The notes under the pieces: model-generated
Databases searched by the model: none
The model's input: the letters and a program-made list of their open reading frames with translations, nothing else
Told to the model about the DNA's origin: nothing
In this document: positions 18,229-25,803 of the stretch, in pieces
Numbering within the stretch: the stretch's first letter is position 1
Layout: every line of letters begins with the position of its first letter
Made by a program: the position numbers and the translations under genes
Assembly: GCF_041737375.1 (NCBI RefSeq)
Contig: NZ_JBGSRV010000019.1
Coordinates: 1-57,380 of the forward strand
Length of the DNA: 57,380 nt
Direction of reading: 5' to 3'
Source: Vampirovibrio sp041737375
GTDB taxonomy: Bacteria; Cyanobacteriota; Vampirovibrionia; Vampirovibrionales; Vampirovibrionaceae

Positions 18229-18942
18229 TCATGATGGTGAGAGGCGTTCCAGCTTTTGATAGAGGGGATTGTCTAGCCCAAGCGTGTCAGCCCCTTTAGC
18301 GCGACGATACCCAAAATCCCCGGCAGCCAAGCGTTTCAAGAAAAAGGTGCGGGGATTCTGTATTTTAGGCTTTTGAGCGGCCTCCAGCGCATTAAGAACG
18401 GCAGCCACGCCATAGTCCTTGCATGCATTGGTCAGCAATTGTGGGAAGATACCCCAACCACCTTGATCCACAGGTTTACTGGCTTCCTTGAACATGGGAT
18501 GGTTATCCACGATGCCCATAATGTCCCCGTAACGGCCATGCAGCTTGGCCAACTCCAGCTCCGCTTCCAGTTCACCGCGATCTCCGCCTAACAAGCAGTG
18601 AACGTTATGCACTTCTTCCTCATAGGGAACATCCGGGGACTTGGCCAAGTGCTGAAAACGACTTTTGGTTTGGTATAACTGTTTTTTGCCCACCGTTACT
18701 TTTACGCTTAACGGGTTTTTGGCGTTTTTCAGAATGGCTTGGGTCAGTGCTCGCATCGCCTTTTGTTCAATGAGTCGCTGTATATTACGAGTTGGAGCCA
18801 CAATCAGGACGATGCCGTCATCGATGGAGTCGATATAGCATTGATCCAGAAGCATAAAAAACAGGCCAGGGTCTAGGGAGTCTTCCGCTTCGGCCAAGAT
18901 GGCTTTCCAAAGCACTTTTTTATTTGGGATATTCAGCAGCAT
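18229..18942 (-). CDS. Putative plasmid replication protein 2 (DnaA-N-like domain plus conserved C-terminal domain)
   Basis: This 237-residue protein has an N-terminal half shaped like DnaA domain I (VLWKAILAEAEDSLDPGLFFMLLDQ ... DGIVLIVAPTRNIQRLIEQKAMRAL). Its C-terminal half (HGRYGDIMGIVDNHPMFKEA ... QGGWGIFPQLLTNACKDYGV ... RTFFLKRLAAG) is shared with the upstream gene at 18942-19838. The start overlaps the upstream stop (TAATG), so the pair is co-translated. The reading as a replication initiator subunit comes from the DnaA-like domain, the antisense-controlled leader upstream and the lack of any other replication gene. I do not recognise a named family. Confidence 0.55.
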   Translation of the reverse strand: MLLNIPNKKVLWKAILAEAEDSLDPGLFFMLLDQCYIDSIDDGIVLIVAPTRNIQRLIEQKAMRALTQAILKNAKNPLSVKVTVGKKQLYQTKSRFQHLAKSPDVPYEEEVHNVHCLLGGDRGELEAELELAKLHGRYGDIMGIVDNHPMFKEASKPVDQGGWGIFPQLLTNACKDYGVAAVLNALEAAQKPKIQNPRTFFLKRLAAGDFGYRRAKGADTLGLDNPLYQKLERLSPS

Positions 18943-19838
18943 TACGAGGGCCTCCGGCTTGCTTCCAGACCCTTGCGCAGGATGTGGTAAAACAATTTGC
19001 CCCGGTTATTGGCCCCGCGATAAGCCACGGTCTGTCGAATGGCCCAAAGGACTTGAGCCAAAGTGTGTTGTTTGCCTGCGGTAATCATAGCCCCCACGCT
19101 GATGCCCCAGCCGCCTTGCTCGATTGGCGTACAAGGCTTCTCAAAGAGCTTGCAGTCCAAAATCACGCCGCGCATATCCCCATAGCGCTCCAGTAAAATA
19201 GCGACTTCTGGGTCATTGGTTGGATTCTGATGCGCCGCCCAAGAACTTTTTGCCGGTGCAAGGGCGGTTTCCGCCTTTTGGGATGATCCGCTGGCCGCCT
19301 GAGTGGTAGCCGGAAGGGTTGCGGCAGCGGAAGCGTCTACCCGTAAGCACAGTGTTAACGCTTGCCCCGTTTGGATCAAAAGCGCTTGCTCAATGGTTTT
19401 CCGGTAGCGCTTTTGGATCAATTCCCGGTTAAAATCGCTTTCAACCAGAAGGGTGAGTCGGTCATTCTCGAAGGAGATGGCTTGGCACGAGGTTATCCAG
19501 GTCTGGTAAGAAGCAGAACTCATTGCCTGTTGAAGGGCTGGCTGGGCAGCTTGCCATAAAGCAGCACTATCACTTTGTAAAGCCCTATTATCAATGCGGA
19601 TTTTTGATTTTTGAGGCTTATAGGACTCAATAAGCAGCGGCTTGGGTAAAGCAATAACTTCAAAATCCCTACTTCCCTTCTTTCCTACTTCGGTAGATCT
19701 CTGAAGTAGGGGGTCATTGGTGCTTAGATTCCTTTCCGGCGAGCGCGCGCGTTTTGTGCCCAAGCTGGGGCTGGCTGGCATTCCAGCTTGACTTTCCAGC
19801 GCATCATTAAACGCCTCGGTTGTGAGTCGAGTAGTCAT
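18942..19838 (-). CDS. Putative plasmid replication protein 1 (DnaA-N-like domain plus conserved C-terminal domain)
   Basis: The ATG at 19838 is chosen because GGAG precedes it by 8 nt; an ORF extension to 19868 has no such site. The 298-residue protein has a disordered first 90 residues, a DnaA domain-I-like region (LWQAAQPALQQAMSSASYQT ... LTLLVESDFNRELIQKRYRK) and a linker. The C-terminal domain (LERYGDMRGVILDCKLFEKP ... QGGWGISVGAMITAGKQHTL ... KLFYHILRKGL) is paralogous to that of the next gene. There is no AAA+ or DNA-binding domain of full DnaA. It may recruit host replication proteins to the plasmid origin; this is inference. Confidence 0.6.
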   Translation of the reverse strand: MTTRLTTEAFNDALESQAGMPASPSLGTKRARSPERNLSTNDPLLQRSTEVGKKGSRDFEVIALPKPLLIESYKPQKSKIRIDNRALQSDSAALWQAAQPALQQAMSSASYQTWITSCQAISFENDRLTLLVESDFNRELIQKRYRKTIEQALLIQTGQALTLCLRVDASAAATLPATTQAASGSSQKAETALAPAKSSWAAHQNPTNDPEVAILLERYGDMRGVILDCKLFEKPCTPIEQGGWGISVGAMITAGKQHTLAQVLWAIRQTVAYRGANNRGKLFYHILRKGLEASRRPS

Positions 19839-19873
19839 TAAAATCTCCGTCCTTGCTCGCGCCCACAAAAGTA

Positions 19874-19902
19874 TTGACCGCGCGATCGCAAGGCGGTAAG
19901 AT
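19874..19902 (+). promoter_or_regulatory. Promoter of the antisense RNA in the rep leader
   Basis: TTGACC (19874-19879) and TAAGAT (19897-19902) are separated by 17 bp on the plus strand. The only downstream element before the terminator at 19945 is non-coding. Confidence 0.6.
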
Positions 19903-19908
19903 CTTATT

Positions 19909-19971
19909 GTGAGCTTAGTCAGCTAACTCTAAATTTGGAAAAAGTCTCTGATTGCAGTCAGGGGCTTTTTT
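19909..19971 (+). ncRNA. Candidate antisense RNA against the leader of the putative rep genes
   Basis: A transcript of about 60 nt from the promoter at 19874-19902 would end at a clear terminator: TCTCTGA (19945-19951), loop TTGCAG, TCAGGGG (19958-19964), then a run of T. The rep mRNA from the promoter at 20029-20056 runs through the same DNA in the other direction, so the two RNAs are fully complementary here. This is the layout of plasmid copy-number antisense RNAs. Function is inferred. Confidence 0.55.
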
Positions 19972-20028
19972 GTTTGTTGTTTTTTTCTCTATCCTCCATT
20001 TAGTTCGTTCATTTATCTCGCAGATCCG

Positions 20029-20056
20029 ATCATAGAGATCTTTTCCGTCTGGTCAA
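20029..20056 (-). promoter_or_regulatory. Promoter of the putative rep operon, with long leader
   Basis: On the minus strand TTGACC (20051-20056) and TATGAT (20029-20034) are 16 bp apart. The transcript would begin near 20022, leaving a leader of about 184 nt before the ATG at 19838. In this leader the hairpin at 19945-19964 is followed by CTTTTT, so it could also act as an attenuator. The 473 bp between 19838 and 20312 hold this control region and no gene. Confidence 0.6.
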
Positions 20057-20126
20057 GTAGATGTTTATTAATGTATCGCCTGAATACGGGATATTTTTGG
20101 TTTTTTTAAACTTGGAGCGTTACTTT

Positions 20127-20338
20127 TACAACTTGTACTATTCCTTTAAAACCTTTGTATATAGGGGCCTCTCTATCTCTTATTGGATTAGGGATATTAA
20201 TCTGCTACAATTGTTTTTCACTTGTTCCAGTTGCAAAAGTAGTTGTTACAAGTCTTCACCATTTGTACAATCATATTGTACAAGTAGTATTTAGATCAAG
20301 AGGTAATTCTTGTGAAAGAAGTAGAACAAGTTGTACAA
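20127..20338 (+). repeat. TTGTACAA operator cluster upstream of and inside the KfrA-like gene
   Basis: Perfect TTGTACAA palindromes lie at 20263-20270, 20276-20283 (13 bp apart) and 20331-20338, with TACAA-c-TTGTA at 20127-20137. Related palindromes continue inside the gene: CTTGCACAAG at 20372-20381, ACTTG-t-CAAGT at 20635-20645 and ACTTGCACAAGT at 20791-20802. They are the likely binding sites of the encoded protein. Confidence 0.65.
20183..20211 (+). promoter_or_regulatory. Promoter of the KfrA-like gene
   Basis: TTGGAT (20183-20188) and TACAAT (20206-20211) are 17 bp apart. The first two TTGTACAA sites lie about 50-65 bp downstream, suitable for repression by the gene's own product. Confidence 0.55.
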
Positions 20339-20845
20339 ACAGAAGAACTAACCTCACAATCTCTTTCAAAACTTGCACAAGCTGAAGATGAATCCATTCA
20401 ATGGATGGATATGGAAGCCTTTGCCAAGGCGGCAAATAAAACGCAGCAGGGTGTTTCTTACCTCATGAACAAAGGACGTCTCAAGGAGTTTAGAGATGAA
20501 GGTAGACGGATAAAGAAAACAGATAAGTGGTATCTTGATGCCTCTCTTGTGGAACTTGTGAAGACTGAAAAAGCTTTAAAAACAGTAGGTGAGGTCGAGG
20601 CCTTAAATAATCAGCTTCGGAGCGTTCAAACTGCACTTGTCAAGTACCGAGATTTTGAAAACAGAATTGAGATTTTAGAATCTGAGAACTCACAACTTTC
20701 ACAACAAGTACAAGAGCTTTTGCAATCAACTGAAGAGAAACTTGCTACATTACAGTTCGAGAAAAATTCTCTTGAGGAGAAGGTTGAGCAACTTGCACAA
20801 GTGTTGGAAAGTCAAGTTACCAAGCCTTGGTGGAAGATTTGGTAG
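20312..20845 (+). CDS. KfrA-like coiled-coil DNA-binding protein
   Basis: The GTG at 20312 is preceded by AGAGGT. The 177-residue protein has a short N-terminus and an HTH-like region (about 30-75, WMDMEAFAKAANKTQQGVSY ... GRLKEF). A long coiled coil follows from about 90 to 168 (VEALNNQLRSVQTALVKYRD, NSQLSQQVQELLQSTEEKLA), ending in the aromatic tail KPWWKIW. KfrA of IncP plasmids has the same design, regulates itself and helps segregation. Its own gene and promoter carry the palindromes described at 20127-20338. Confidence 0.65.
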   Translation: MKEVEQVVQTEELTSQSLSKLAQAEDESIQWMDMEAFAKAANKTQQGVSYLMNKGRLKEFRDEGRRIKKTDKWYLDASLVELVKTEKALKTVGEVEALNNQLRSVQTALVKYRDFENRIEILESENSQLSQQVQELLQSTEEKLATLQFEKNSLEEKVEQLAQVLESQVTKPWWKIW

Positions 20846-20869
20846 TCTAAGCTTTACCTTATGTAAAGT

Positions 20870-22126
20870 TCATGCTGCCCATAGACAAGCAATGGGAACG
20901 GCCCATAAGTTTTCTCCAAAGGCCACAGTTTGCTCCCCAGTATGCAGCACAATTCCCACGAAACGGGCTGGCTGATACTTTTCTCGAAACCAGCGTAGGT
21001 GGGTAAAGTGTCGGGATGAGAGATTGGCCCCTGCTTTCACTTCAATGGCCAAAATAGCCCCATTCTGCCCTTCAATTAAAAAATCTATTTCATGGCGATC
21101 CCGATCGCGGTAGTGATAAAGCTGATAATCCCGTCCCAAGGTGTCAACTTCCGAAGCAAGTTGGGTGTAAACGAAGGTTTCGATGAGCTTACCCAAACGG
21201 TCATCCGCAAAACGACTTTCCGCTTCTTTCCATCGCAAGGTCGCTGCCAAAAGGCCGGTATCACTCATAAAAAGCTTATCCTGCTTGCCAATCCGGGCAT
21301 AATCGTTGTTTGACCAAGCCGGTAATCGGTCAAAGAGGTACAGGGCTTCTAGCAAATGGATGTAGCTGCTCAAAGTGGGCCTCGCCAGCTCCAGAGAAGT
21401 ACCAATGGCAGAGAGATCCATCAGCTTGCTAGACCAAGCGGCCAGCGCTTGAACCAACCGACGCATTTCATGGCGGCGCTTGATTTGGGTTATATATTGG
21501 ACATCCTTGTCCAGGAGTGTATCTAGATAATCCCCATACCAATCAGGCCGGGCGCGTTGGGGTAGTCGAACGGCTTCGGGAAAGCCCCCTTGAAAGGCCA
21601 AAGACACAATGGCGTCTTGGTCATACTGCTTATCGGGCTTGAAAAAATCCTCTTCAAAGGCCCCTTGAACAAATCTAGGGGGTTGTTCCAGTAATTCGCC
21701 TTGAGTCAATGGGCGTAGACGAAGTGTCCGAATCCGTCCTGCTAGGGATTCGGTGACATTGGGTAAGGCGTTGAGGCTGGCAGAGCCGGTCAGAATAAAC
21801 TGGCCCGGTCGATCGTCCTCATCCACTTGCATTTTAATGGCGGGGATGAGGCCTGGCTCCTTCTGGATCTCGTCAATAATCAGGCATCGCCCGGTATGTT
21901 TGAGAAAAGTTTTATAATTAGCGCTGGCCGCTTTAAGCAGTAAATCATCGTCTAGGGTTCGGTATTCGGTATCTGCCCCGGCAACGCGTTTTGCCAAGGT
22001 AGACTTCCCGGTTTGGCGCGCTCCAGTCAGCAAAATGACGCGTCGCGTCGTCAAAGCACTCTGCAAGTTGGTCTGCTGCCATCTAGGATAGAACGGATTT
22101 TGAGGCAAAGGTAATCCCTCTAGCAT
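20870..22126 (-). CDS. AAA ATPase with DUF4143 domain
   Basis: This 418-residue protein has Walker A TGARQTGKSTLAK near residue 35, Walker B CLIIDEIQKEPGL near residue 85, the sensor LTGSASLNAL, and a C-terminal DUF4143 domain with HEIDFLIEGQNGAILAIEVKAG (nuclease-like residues, about 345-366). It is a distant paralogue of 1984-3144. A palindrome CTATTCT-N7-AGAATAG lies 27 bp upstream and may be an operator. Confidence 0.85.
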   Translation of the reverse strand: MLEGLPLPQNPFYPRWQQTNLQSALTTRRVILLTGARQTGKSTLAKRVAGADTEYRTLDDDLLLKAASANYKTFLKHTGRCLIIDEIQKEPGLIPAIKMQVDEDDRPGQFILTGSASLNALPNVTESLAGRIRTLRLRPLTQGELLEQPPRFVQGAFEEDFFKPDKQYDQDAIVSLAFQGGFPEAVRLPQRARPDWYGDYLDTLLDKDVQYITQIKRRHEMRRLVQALAAWSSKLMDLSAIGTSLELARPTLSSYIHLLEALYLFDRLPAWSNNDYARIGKQDKLFMSDTGLLAATLRWKEAESRFADDRLGKLIETFVYTQLASEVDTLGRDYQLYHYRDRDRHEIDFLIEGQNGAILAIEVKAGANLSSRHFTHLRWFREKYQPARFVGIVLHTGEQTVAFGENLWAVPIACLWAA

Positions 22127-22652
22127 CCAAAAGGACCACTATAAAAATATCACTATTCTGAAGCTAAGAATAGCGCAATATGTAAAATAAGGCTAGCGTA
22201 TTTCGGTAATAATTTATCTGGGTAGTTATCCACAATCTTCTGAAATGTAAGTCCCTGCTGCCAGACAGGGTAATAAAGCGGCCTCGTCTAACAGGAGCAT
22301 CTCTGACTTGATAGTAGGCGTCCAAACTTCTTCAATTTTAGTATTAGCAAGCCTGCAAAAGGAGTAGCAGCAAATTATCAGGAGAGGTTTGCTTGTGATG
22401 GGATTTACCGTAGACCCAGCACGGGCCCTTCAAGATGGCATAAGCCGCATTAGTTTTTGGCTATCCTCAACTGTTTTTCGGGATTTTATCGCTCACAGTT
22501 CCTTTTACCAGGGCTTCGCCCTCGACAGGTCAAGGGTAAAGGCTTCGCCCGGCTTCTCGCGTCGCCGCCCTTGACCCGTCTCACCCGATAGTACGCCAGG
22601 AAGGGAGGTCGGCACCAATTGACCGGCAGTTAAAAATTAAGGAGTTGAACCC
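22127..22652. other. Gene-free region with a DnaA box and hairpins, candidate origin of replication
   Basis: No credible gene is seen in these 526 bp. They contain the palindrome CTATTCT-N7-AGAATAG (22153-22173), a perfect DnaA box TTATCCACA (22226-22234) in AT-rich DNA, a small hairpin AGGGC-TTC-GCCCT (22510-22522) and a larger inverted repeat GGTCAAGGG (22528-22536) / CCCTTGACC (22568-22576). I see no clear iterons, so the assignment as oriV is tentative. Confidence 0.35.
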
Positions 22653-23078
22653 ATGAGCCAAGTGATCCTTTTTCCCATCCAGCAAGCCCCTAGCATTGCC
22701 CAGCAACCACCCGTTTTCAAAGCGTTTCCTGACTATTCGATTCAGTATGGCAGCAAGTATGAGCGCGGCCTGGATGTGGCCGAGATTGCCAAGCGAGTGC
22801 GGGCGGAACTAAAGGCCCAGGTCAAAGCCAAACAACTGCCAAAGGCCAGGGTACGCTTTTGCCATCAGCATCCCGCTGAGAATCCTTTAAACCTGCCACG
22901 CTTTACAGAAGCAGGGCAAGCGTTGATTAAAGGCGTTGAGGCGATTGTAGCCGCCTATAACTATGACGGTAGCGATACGGCCAGCGACTACTGGAACGTG
23001 AATTTTTACAGCAGTGTCTTTTTTGCTGGCTCTTTTGAGCAGGCCCAGCGGGCGCTCATTTTGGAGTGGATGGAGTAA
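22653..23078 (+). CDS. LPD29-like domain protein
   Basis: This 141-residue protein has the layout of the LPD29 domain found in large polyvalent proteins of mobile elements: GLDVAEIAKRVRAELKAQV (about 39-57), PKARVRFCHQ, and a C-terminal YNYDGSDTASDYWNVNFYSS stretch. The function of the family is unknown. AAGGAG precedes the ATG. It heads a row of plasmid accessory genes with the DUF3768 gene. Confidence 0.65.
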   Translation: MSQVILFPIQQAPSIAQQPPVFKAFPDYSIQYGSKYERGLDVAEIAKRVRAELKAQVKAKQLPKARVRFCHQHPAENPLNLPRFTEAGQALIKGVEAIVAAYNYDGSDTASDYWNVNFYSSVFFAGSFEQAQRALILEWME

Positions 23079-23160
23079 ACACCCCGCCCGCGGCCTATCG
23101 GCCAGATAGGCCGCTACCTTCCCTTTTGAAAATCGACATTTAATGAAAGGTATTTTTAAA

Positions 23161-23401
23161 ATGAACTCAGCAACCGATTCCCAGCGCATTGCCGCCCTGA
23201 ATGACACGTTTCGGCGGTCTTTTTTAGGCGGCCAAGTGGTAATGACCCCAGGGGTGCAATCTTTGGATAGTAAGCAACTGCACGCCCTGATCTACGCTGT
23301 TCAAGGTTTTGATACGTTTAATGAGGACAATGACCCTTATCAGGAGCATGATTTTGGCACCGTGACGATTCAGGGCCAGCAATTCTATTGGAAGATAGAT
23401 T
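23161..23401 (+). CDS. DUF3768 protein, exon 1 (split by a group II intron)
   Basis: The ATG at 23161 is chosen because AAAGG lies 10 nt upstream; an in-frame ATG at 23143 has no ribosome binding site. The peptide has the DUF3768 pattern (RIAALNDTFRRSFLGGQVVM ... DNDPYQEHDFGTVTIQGQQF, then YWKID). The frame would run on to a stop at 23434, but residues after WKID come from intron sequence. Splicing at 23401/25286 rebuilds WKIDYAPSMQEGSENPADP and the correct family ending. Its role on plasmids is unknown. Confidence 0.8.
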
Positions 23402-25285
23402 GTGTGCCGCAGGCACTAAAGGAGGACATTCTATGAATTGAAACCTTTGGGCATAAGCTCTAGGGAAGATGAAGGCAGGCCCTTCGGAGTCAGCTTTCAG
23501 GAGCGGGCTTCAAACCACCTCAAGCGGCTGCTGTAAAGAGCAGTGGTCGTGAGCGTTGAGGAAACGTCGAGCGAGACTCGGCAGGTAGGAATCAGAAAGA
23601 CGAATAAACCTGAACCATTGTTGACGTGTCGTAAACCAGAGAATGACACCAAAAACCGGAAGCGAGTCTATCTTCCGGGATAAGTCTACAGGTTACCTGA
23701 TTACGGTGTAGGTGGTGTCCGGCATATAGATGGCGTGATTCTGATTCGGGCTTCTCTAGGGAACTGCGGGAACCAGCGTTCTTGATGTAAAGGGAGAAAT
23801 CCAAGCAGCCGAAACTGTGAGGATGAGAGTACCGAGGCAAGGCGTTGGGGCGGAGCAGCTCGTAGTAGTGATGAAGTCCTTGTAATGAGGATGGAGCGAA
23901 GGGGCTGCGTTTAGGCCGTTGAATCGAAATACAACTCGAAAGAGGAGGATATTTTGAGTAAGACAAAACCCTTTGCCATACCAAAAGCACTGGTGGTAAA
24001 GGCTTATGAACTGGTTAAAGCCAATAAAGGGGCTGCTGGTATAGATCGGCAGTCACTTTCTGACTTTGACAAGCACTTGAAAGATAATCTATACCGGATA
24101 TGGAATCGATTATCGTCAGGCAGTTACTTTCCGCCTGCGGTAAGGGCTGTGCCAATACCGAAGAAGCAGGGAGGTGAGCGTATTCTGGGGATACCTACGG
24201 TATCCGACAGAATTGCGCAAATGGTGGTCAAATTGATGTTTGAGCCGACTGTTGAGCCACACTTTCATCCTGACTCCTATGGTTACAGGCCGAATAAGTC
24301 GGCATTGGATGCCATTGGTGTGACTCGTCAGCGTTGCTGGCGGTACAACTGGGTGATTGAGTATGATATCAAGGGTTTGTTCGATAATATTGATCATGAG
24401 CTCCTGATGAAGGCGGTCCGAAAACATACGAGCAATAAATGGGTGTTGCTTTATATCGAGCGGTGGTTAAAAGCCCCGATGCAGCTACCGGATGGGACTT
24501 TAGTAGAAAGAACCCAAGGAACGCCGCAAGGGGGTGTAATCAGCCCTGTTTTAAGCAATCTGTTTCTGCACTATGTGGTGGACGCCTGGATGAGTCGAAC
24601 CCATCCCAAGTTAAAGTGGTGTCGTTATGCAGATGACGGTTTGATACACTGTCGAACAGAGCAAGAGGCCCAGCGACTTCTCGCTGAGCTGAAACAACGG
24701 TTTGAGGTGTGTAAGTTGGAACTGCATCCAACGAAGACCAAGATTATCTACTGCAAAGACGCACAGCGGAAAGGAACCTATCTCCAGACGGAATTTGACT
24801 TTCTGGGATACACTTTCCGGCCTAGGCTGGTGAAAGGGAGCAAACGAAATCAATTATTCGTGGGCTTCAATCCAGCAGTCAGTAAGGCGGCGTTGAAGTC
24901 GATGCGGGCATTGACACGAGACCGGGATTACCGGAATCAAGCAGATCTGGAGTTGCAGGATATAGCGAACATGGCCAATCCAGTCCTGAGAGGTTGGATT
25001 GCATACTATGGGCGCTATTCCCCCTCTTCTCTATACCCTGTTTTCCGGCATTTTAACTGTACCCTGGTGATGTGGGCAATGCGCAAGTACAAACGGTTTA
25101 GACGCCGAAAGACACAAGCAGCAATCTTTTTGGAAAATATTGCCAAAAGGCAGCCTGATTTGTTTGTCCACTGGAAACGAGGCATGGTCGGGGCGTTTGC
25201 CTAAATGGGAGCCGTATGAGCCGAGAGGTTCACGTACGGTTCTGCGAGAGGCTGGCGGGGAAGTTCCGCTGGCCTACTCTCCATT
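23402..25285 (+). mobile_element. Group II intron 1, with maturase gene, inside the DUF3768 gene
   Basis: The intron begins GTGTG (23402), fitting the GUGYG rule. Domain V is at 25209-25243 (GAGCCGTATGAGCC ... TACGGTTCT), followed by a domain VI hairpin to about 25278 with a CCTA branch-site bulge. Boundaries are fixed by the host gene, since joining 23401 to 25286 restores the DUF3768 frame. The 550 bp before the maturase ORF (23402-23953) are structured intron RNA. The 3' end reads ATT rather than the usual AY. Confidence 0.88.
23954..25204 (+). CDS. ltrA: Group II intron reverse transcriptase/maturase (intron 1)
   Basis: The 416-residue protein has RT motifs in order: GAAGIDRQS, PIPKKQGGERILGIPTVSDR, GYRPNKSALDA, WVIEYDIKGLFDNIDHELL, GTPQGGVISPVLSNL, and the catalytic RYADD near residue 220. 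A maturase region follows (LRGWIAYYGRYSP). There is no HNH endonuclease, as usual for bacterial lineages that use other priming routes. Ribosome binding site AAAGAGGAGG lies upstream. The start may be the TTG at 23954. Confidence 0.92.
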   Translation: MSKTKPFAIPKALVVKAYELVKANKGAAGIDRQSLSDFDKHLKDNLYRIWNRLSSGSYFPPAVRAVPIPKKQGGERILGIPTVSDRIAQMVVKLMFEPTVEPHFHPDSYGYRPNKSALDAIGVTRQRCWRYNWVIEYDIKGLFDNIDHELLMKAVRKHTSNKWVLLYIERWLKAPMQLPDGTLVERTQGTPQGGVISPVLSNLFLHYVVDAWMSRTHPKLKWCRYADDGLIHCRTEQEAQRLLAELKQRFEVCKLELHPTKTKIIYCKDAQRKGTYLQTEFDFLGYTFRPRLVKGSKRNQLFVGFNPAVSKAALKSMRALTRDRDYRNQADLELQDIANMANPVLRGWIAYYGRYSPSSLYPVFRHFNCTLVMWAMRKYKRFRRRKTQAAIFLENIAKRQPDLFVHWKRGMVGAFA

Positions 25286-25377
25286 ATGCCCCCTCGATGC
25301 AAGAGGGAAGCGAAAACCCGGCTGATCCACAGCAAACCCGGCGTGTGCTGACCCTCATGCAGGCCCAGGAATACTAA
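25286..25377 (+). CDS. DUF3768 protein, exon 2
   Basis: After splicing, AT completes the codon begun at 23401 (TAT, Tyr). The frame continues APSMQEGSENPADPQQTRRV and ends LTLMQAQEY before TAA at 25375-25377, the typical DUF3768 C-terminus. The joined product from 23161 is 110 residues. Confidence 0.8.
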
Positions 25378-25384
25378 TGTTTTG

Positions 25385-25417
25385 CCCTGCCCGCTTCCAG
25401 GCGGGCAGGGGTTTTCC
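25385..25417 (+). terminator. Terminator after DUF3768 exon 2
   Basis: CCCTGCCCGC (25385-25394), loop TTCCAG and GCGGGCAGGG (25401-25410) form a perfect 10-bp stem followed by GTTTT, eight bases after the stop codon. Confidence 0.85.
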
Positions 25418-25441
25418 TTGTTGAGACTGAAAGGAATGATG

Positions 25442-25729
25442 ATGAATAACCCCTATCCTAGATATAAAGGTTTTTCAGCCCGTGTTGCGTATGCAGAATG
25501 CAGGCTTACCAAGCTCAGTCAAGATCCGCATTGCCTTATTTTCACCAGGGCCTTTGATAATTGTTTTGAGAATGGGGATGGGGACGCCGTTGTTTTTGCC
25601 CTAATGCAAAAATCCGCCCGAAACCCTTTACTGCTAAAGGGTATTGAGCAATTGCAGGATGGAAAGGTTCCACCGCGCTGGTTGGAGCTATTCAATGGGG
25701 CGTCTGGTCAGATGGGTCTATTTGAGTGA
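25442..25729 (+). CDS. Small hypothetical plasmid protein
   Basis: Three in-frame ATGs lie at 25436, 25439 and 25442; AAAGGA upstream fits the third best. The 95-residue protein (MNNPYPRYKGFSARVAYAEC ...) has no membrane helix and no motif I recognise. It has its own ribosome binding site and lies between two strong terminators, so it is a stand-alone transcription unit or is read from a promoter inside the intron region. Confidence 0.6.
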   Translation: MNNPYPRYKGFSARVAYAECRLTKLSQDPHCLIFTRAFDNCFENGDGDAVVFALMQKSARNPLLLKGIEQLQDGKVPPRWLELFNGASGQMGLFE

Positions 25730-25750
25730 GTGCCCATCAAAATATTTTCA

Positions 25751-25780
25751 CCCCGGCCAGAGGCCGGGGTTTCTCTTTCT
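25751..25780 (+). terminator. Terminator before group II intron 2
   Basis: CCCCGGCC (25751-25758), loop AGA and GGCCGGGG (25762-25769) followed by TTTCTCTTT. Intron 2 is inserted 24 bp after the T-run starts. Confidence 0.85.
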
Positions 25781-25803
25781 GGTGGTCCACTTTTTGATTA
25801 CCA

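Noticed and set aside
19883..19890. GCGATCGC as a cyanobacterial HIP1 marker
   Set aside because: A single copy proves nothing about the host; HIP1 is only meaningful when highly repeated.
22389..22574. 61-codon plus-strand ORF in the gene-free region
   Set aside because: It runs through two hairpins, has no ribosome binding site and an unlikely composition.
23434..23436. Stop of an uninterrupted 97-residue DUF3768 protein
   Set aside because: The last residues are encoded by the intron; the true C-terminus is in exon 2 at 25286-25377.
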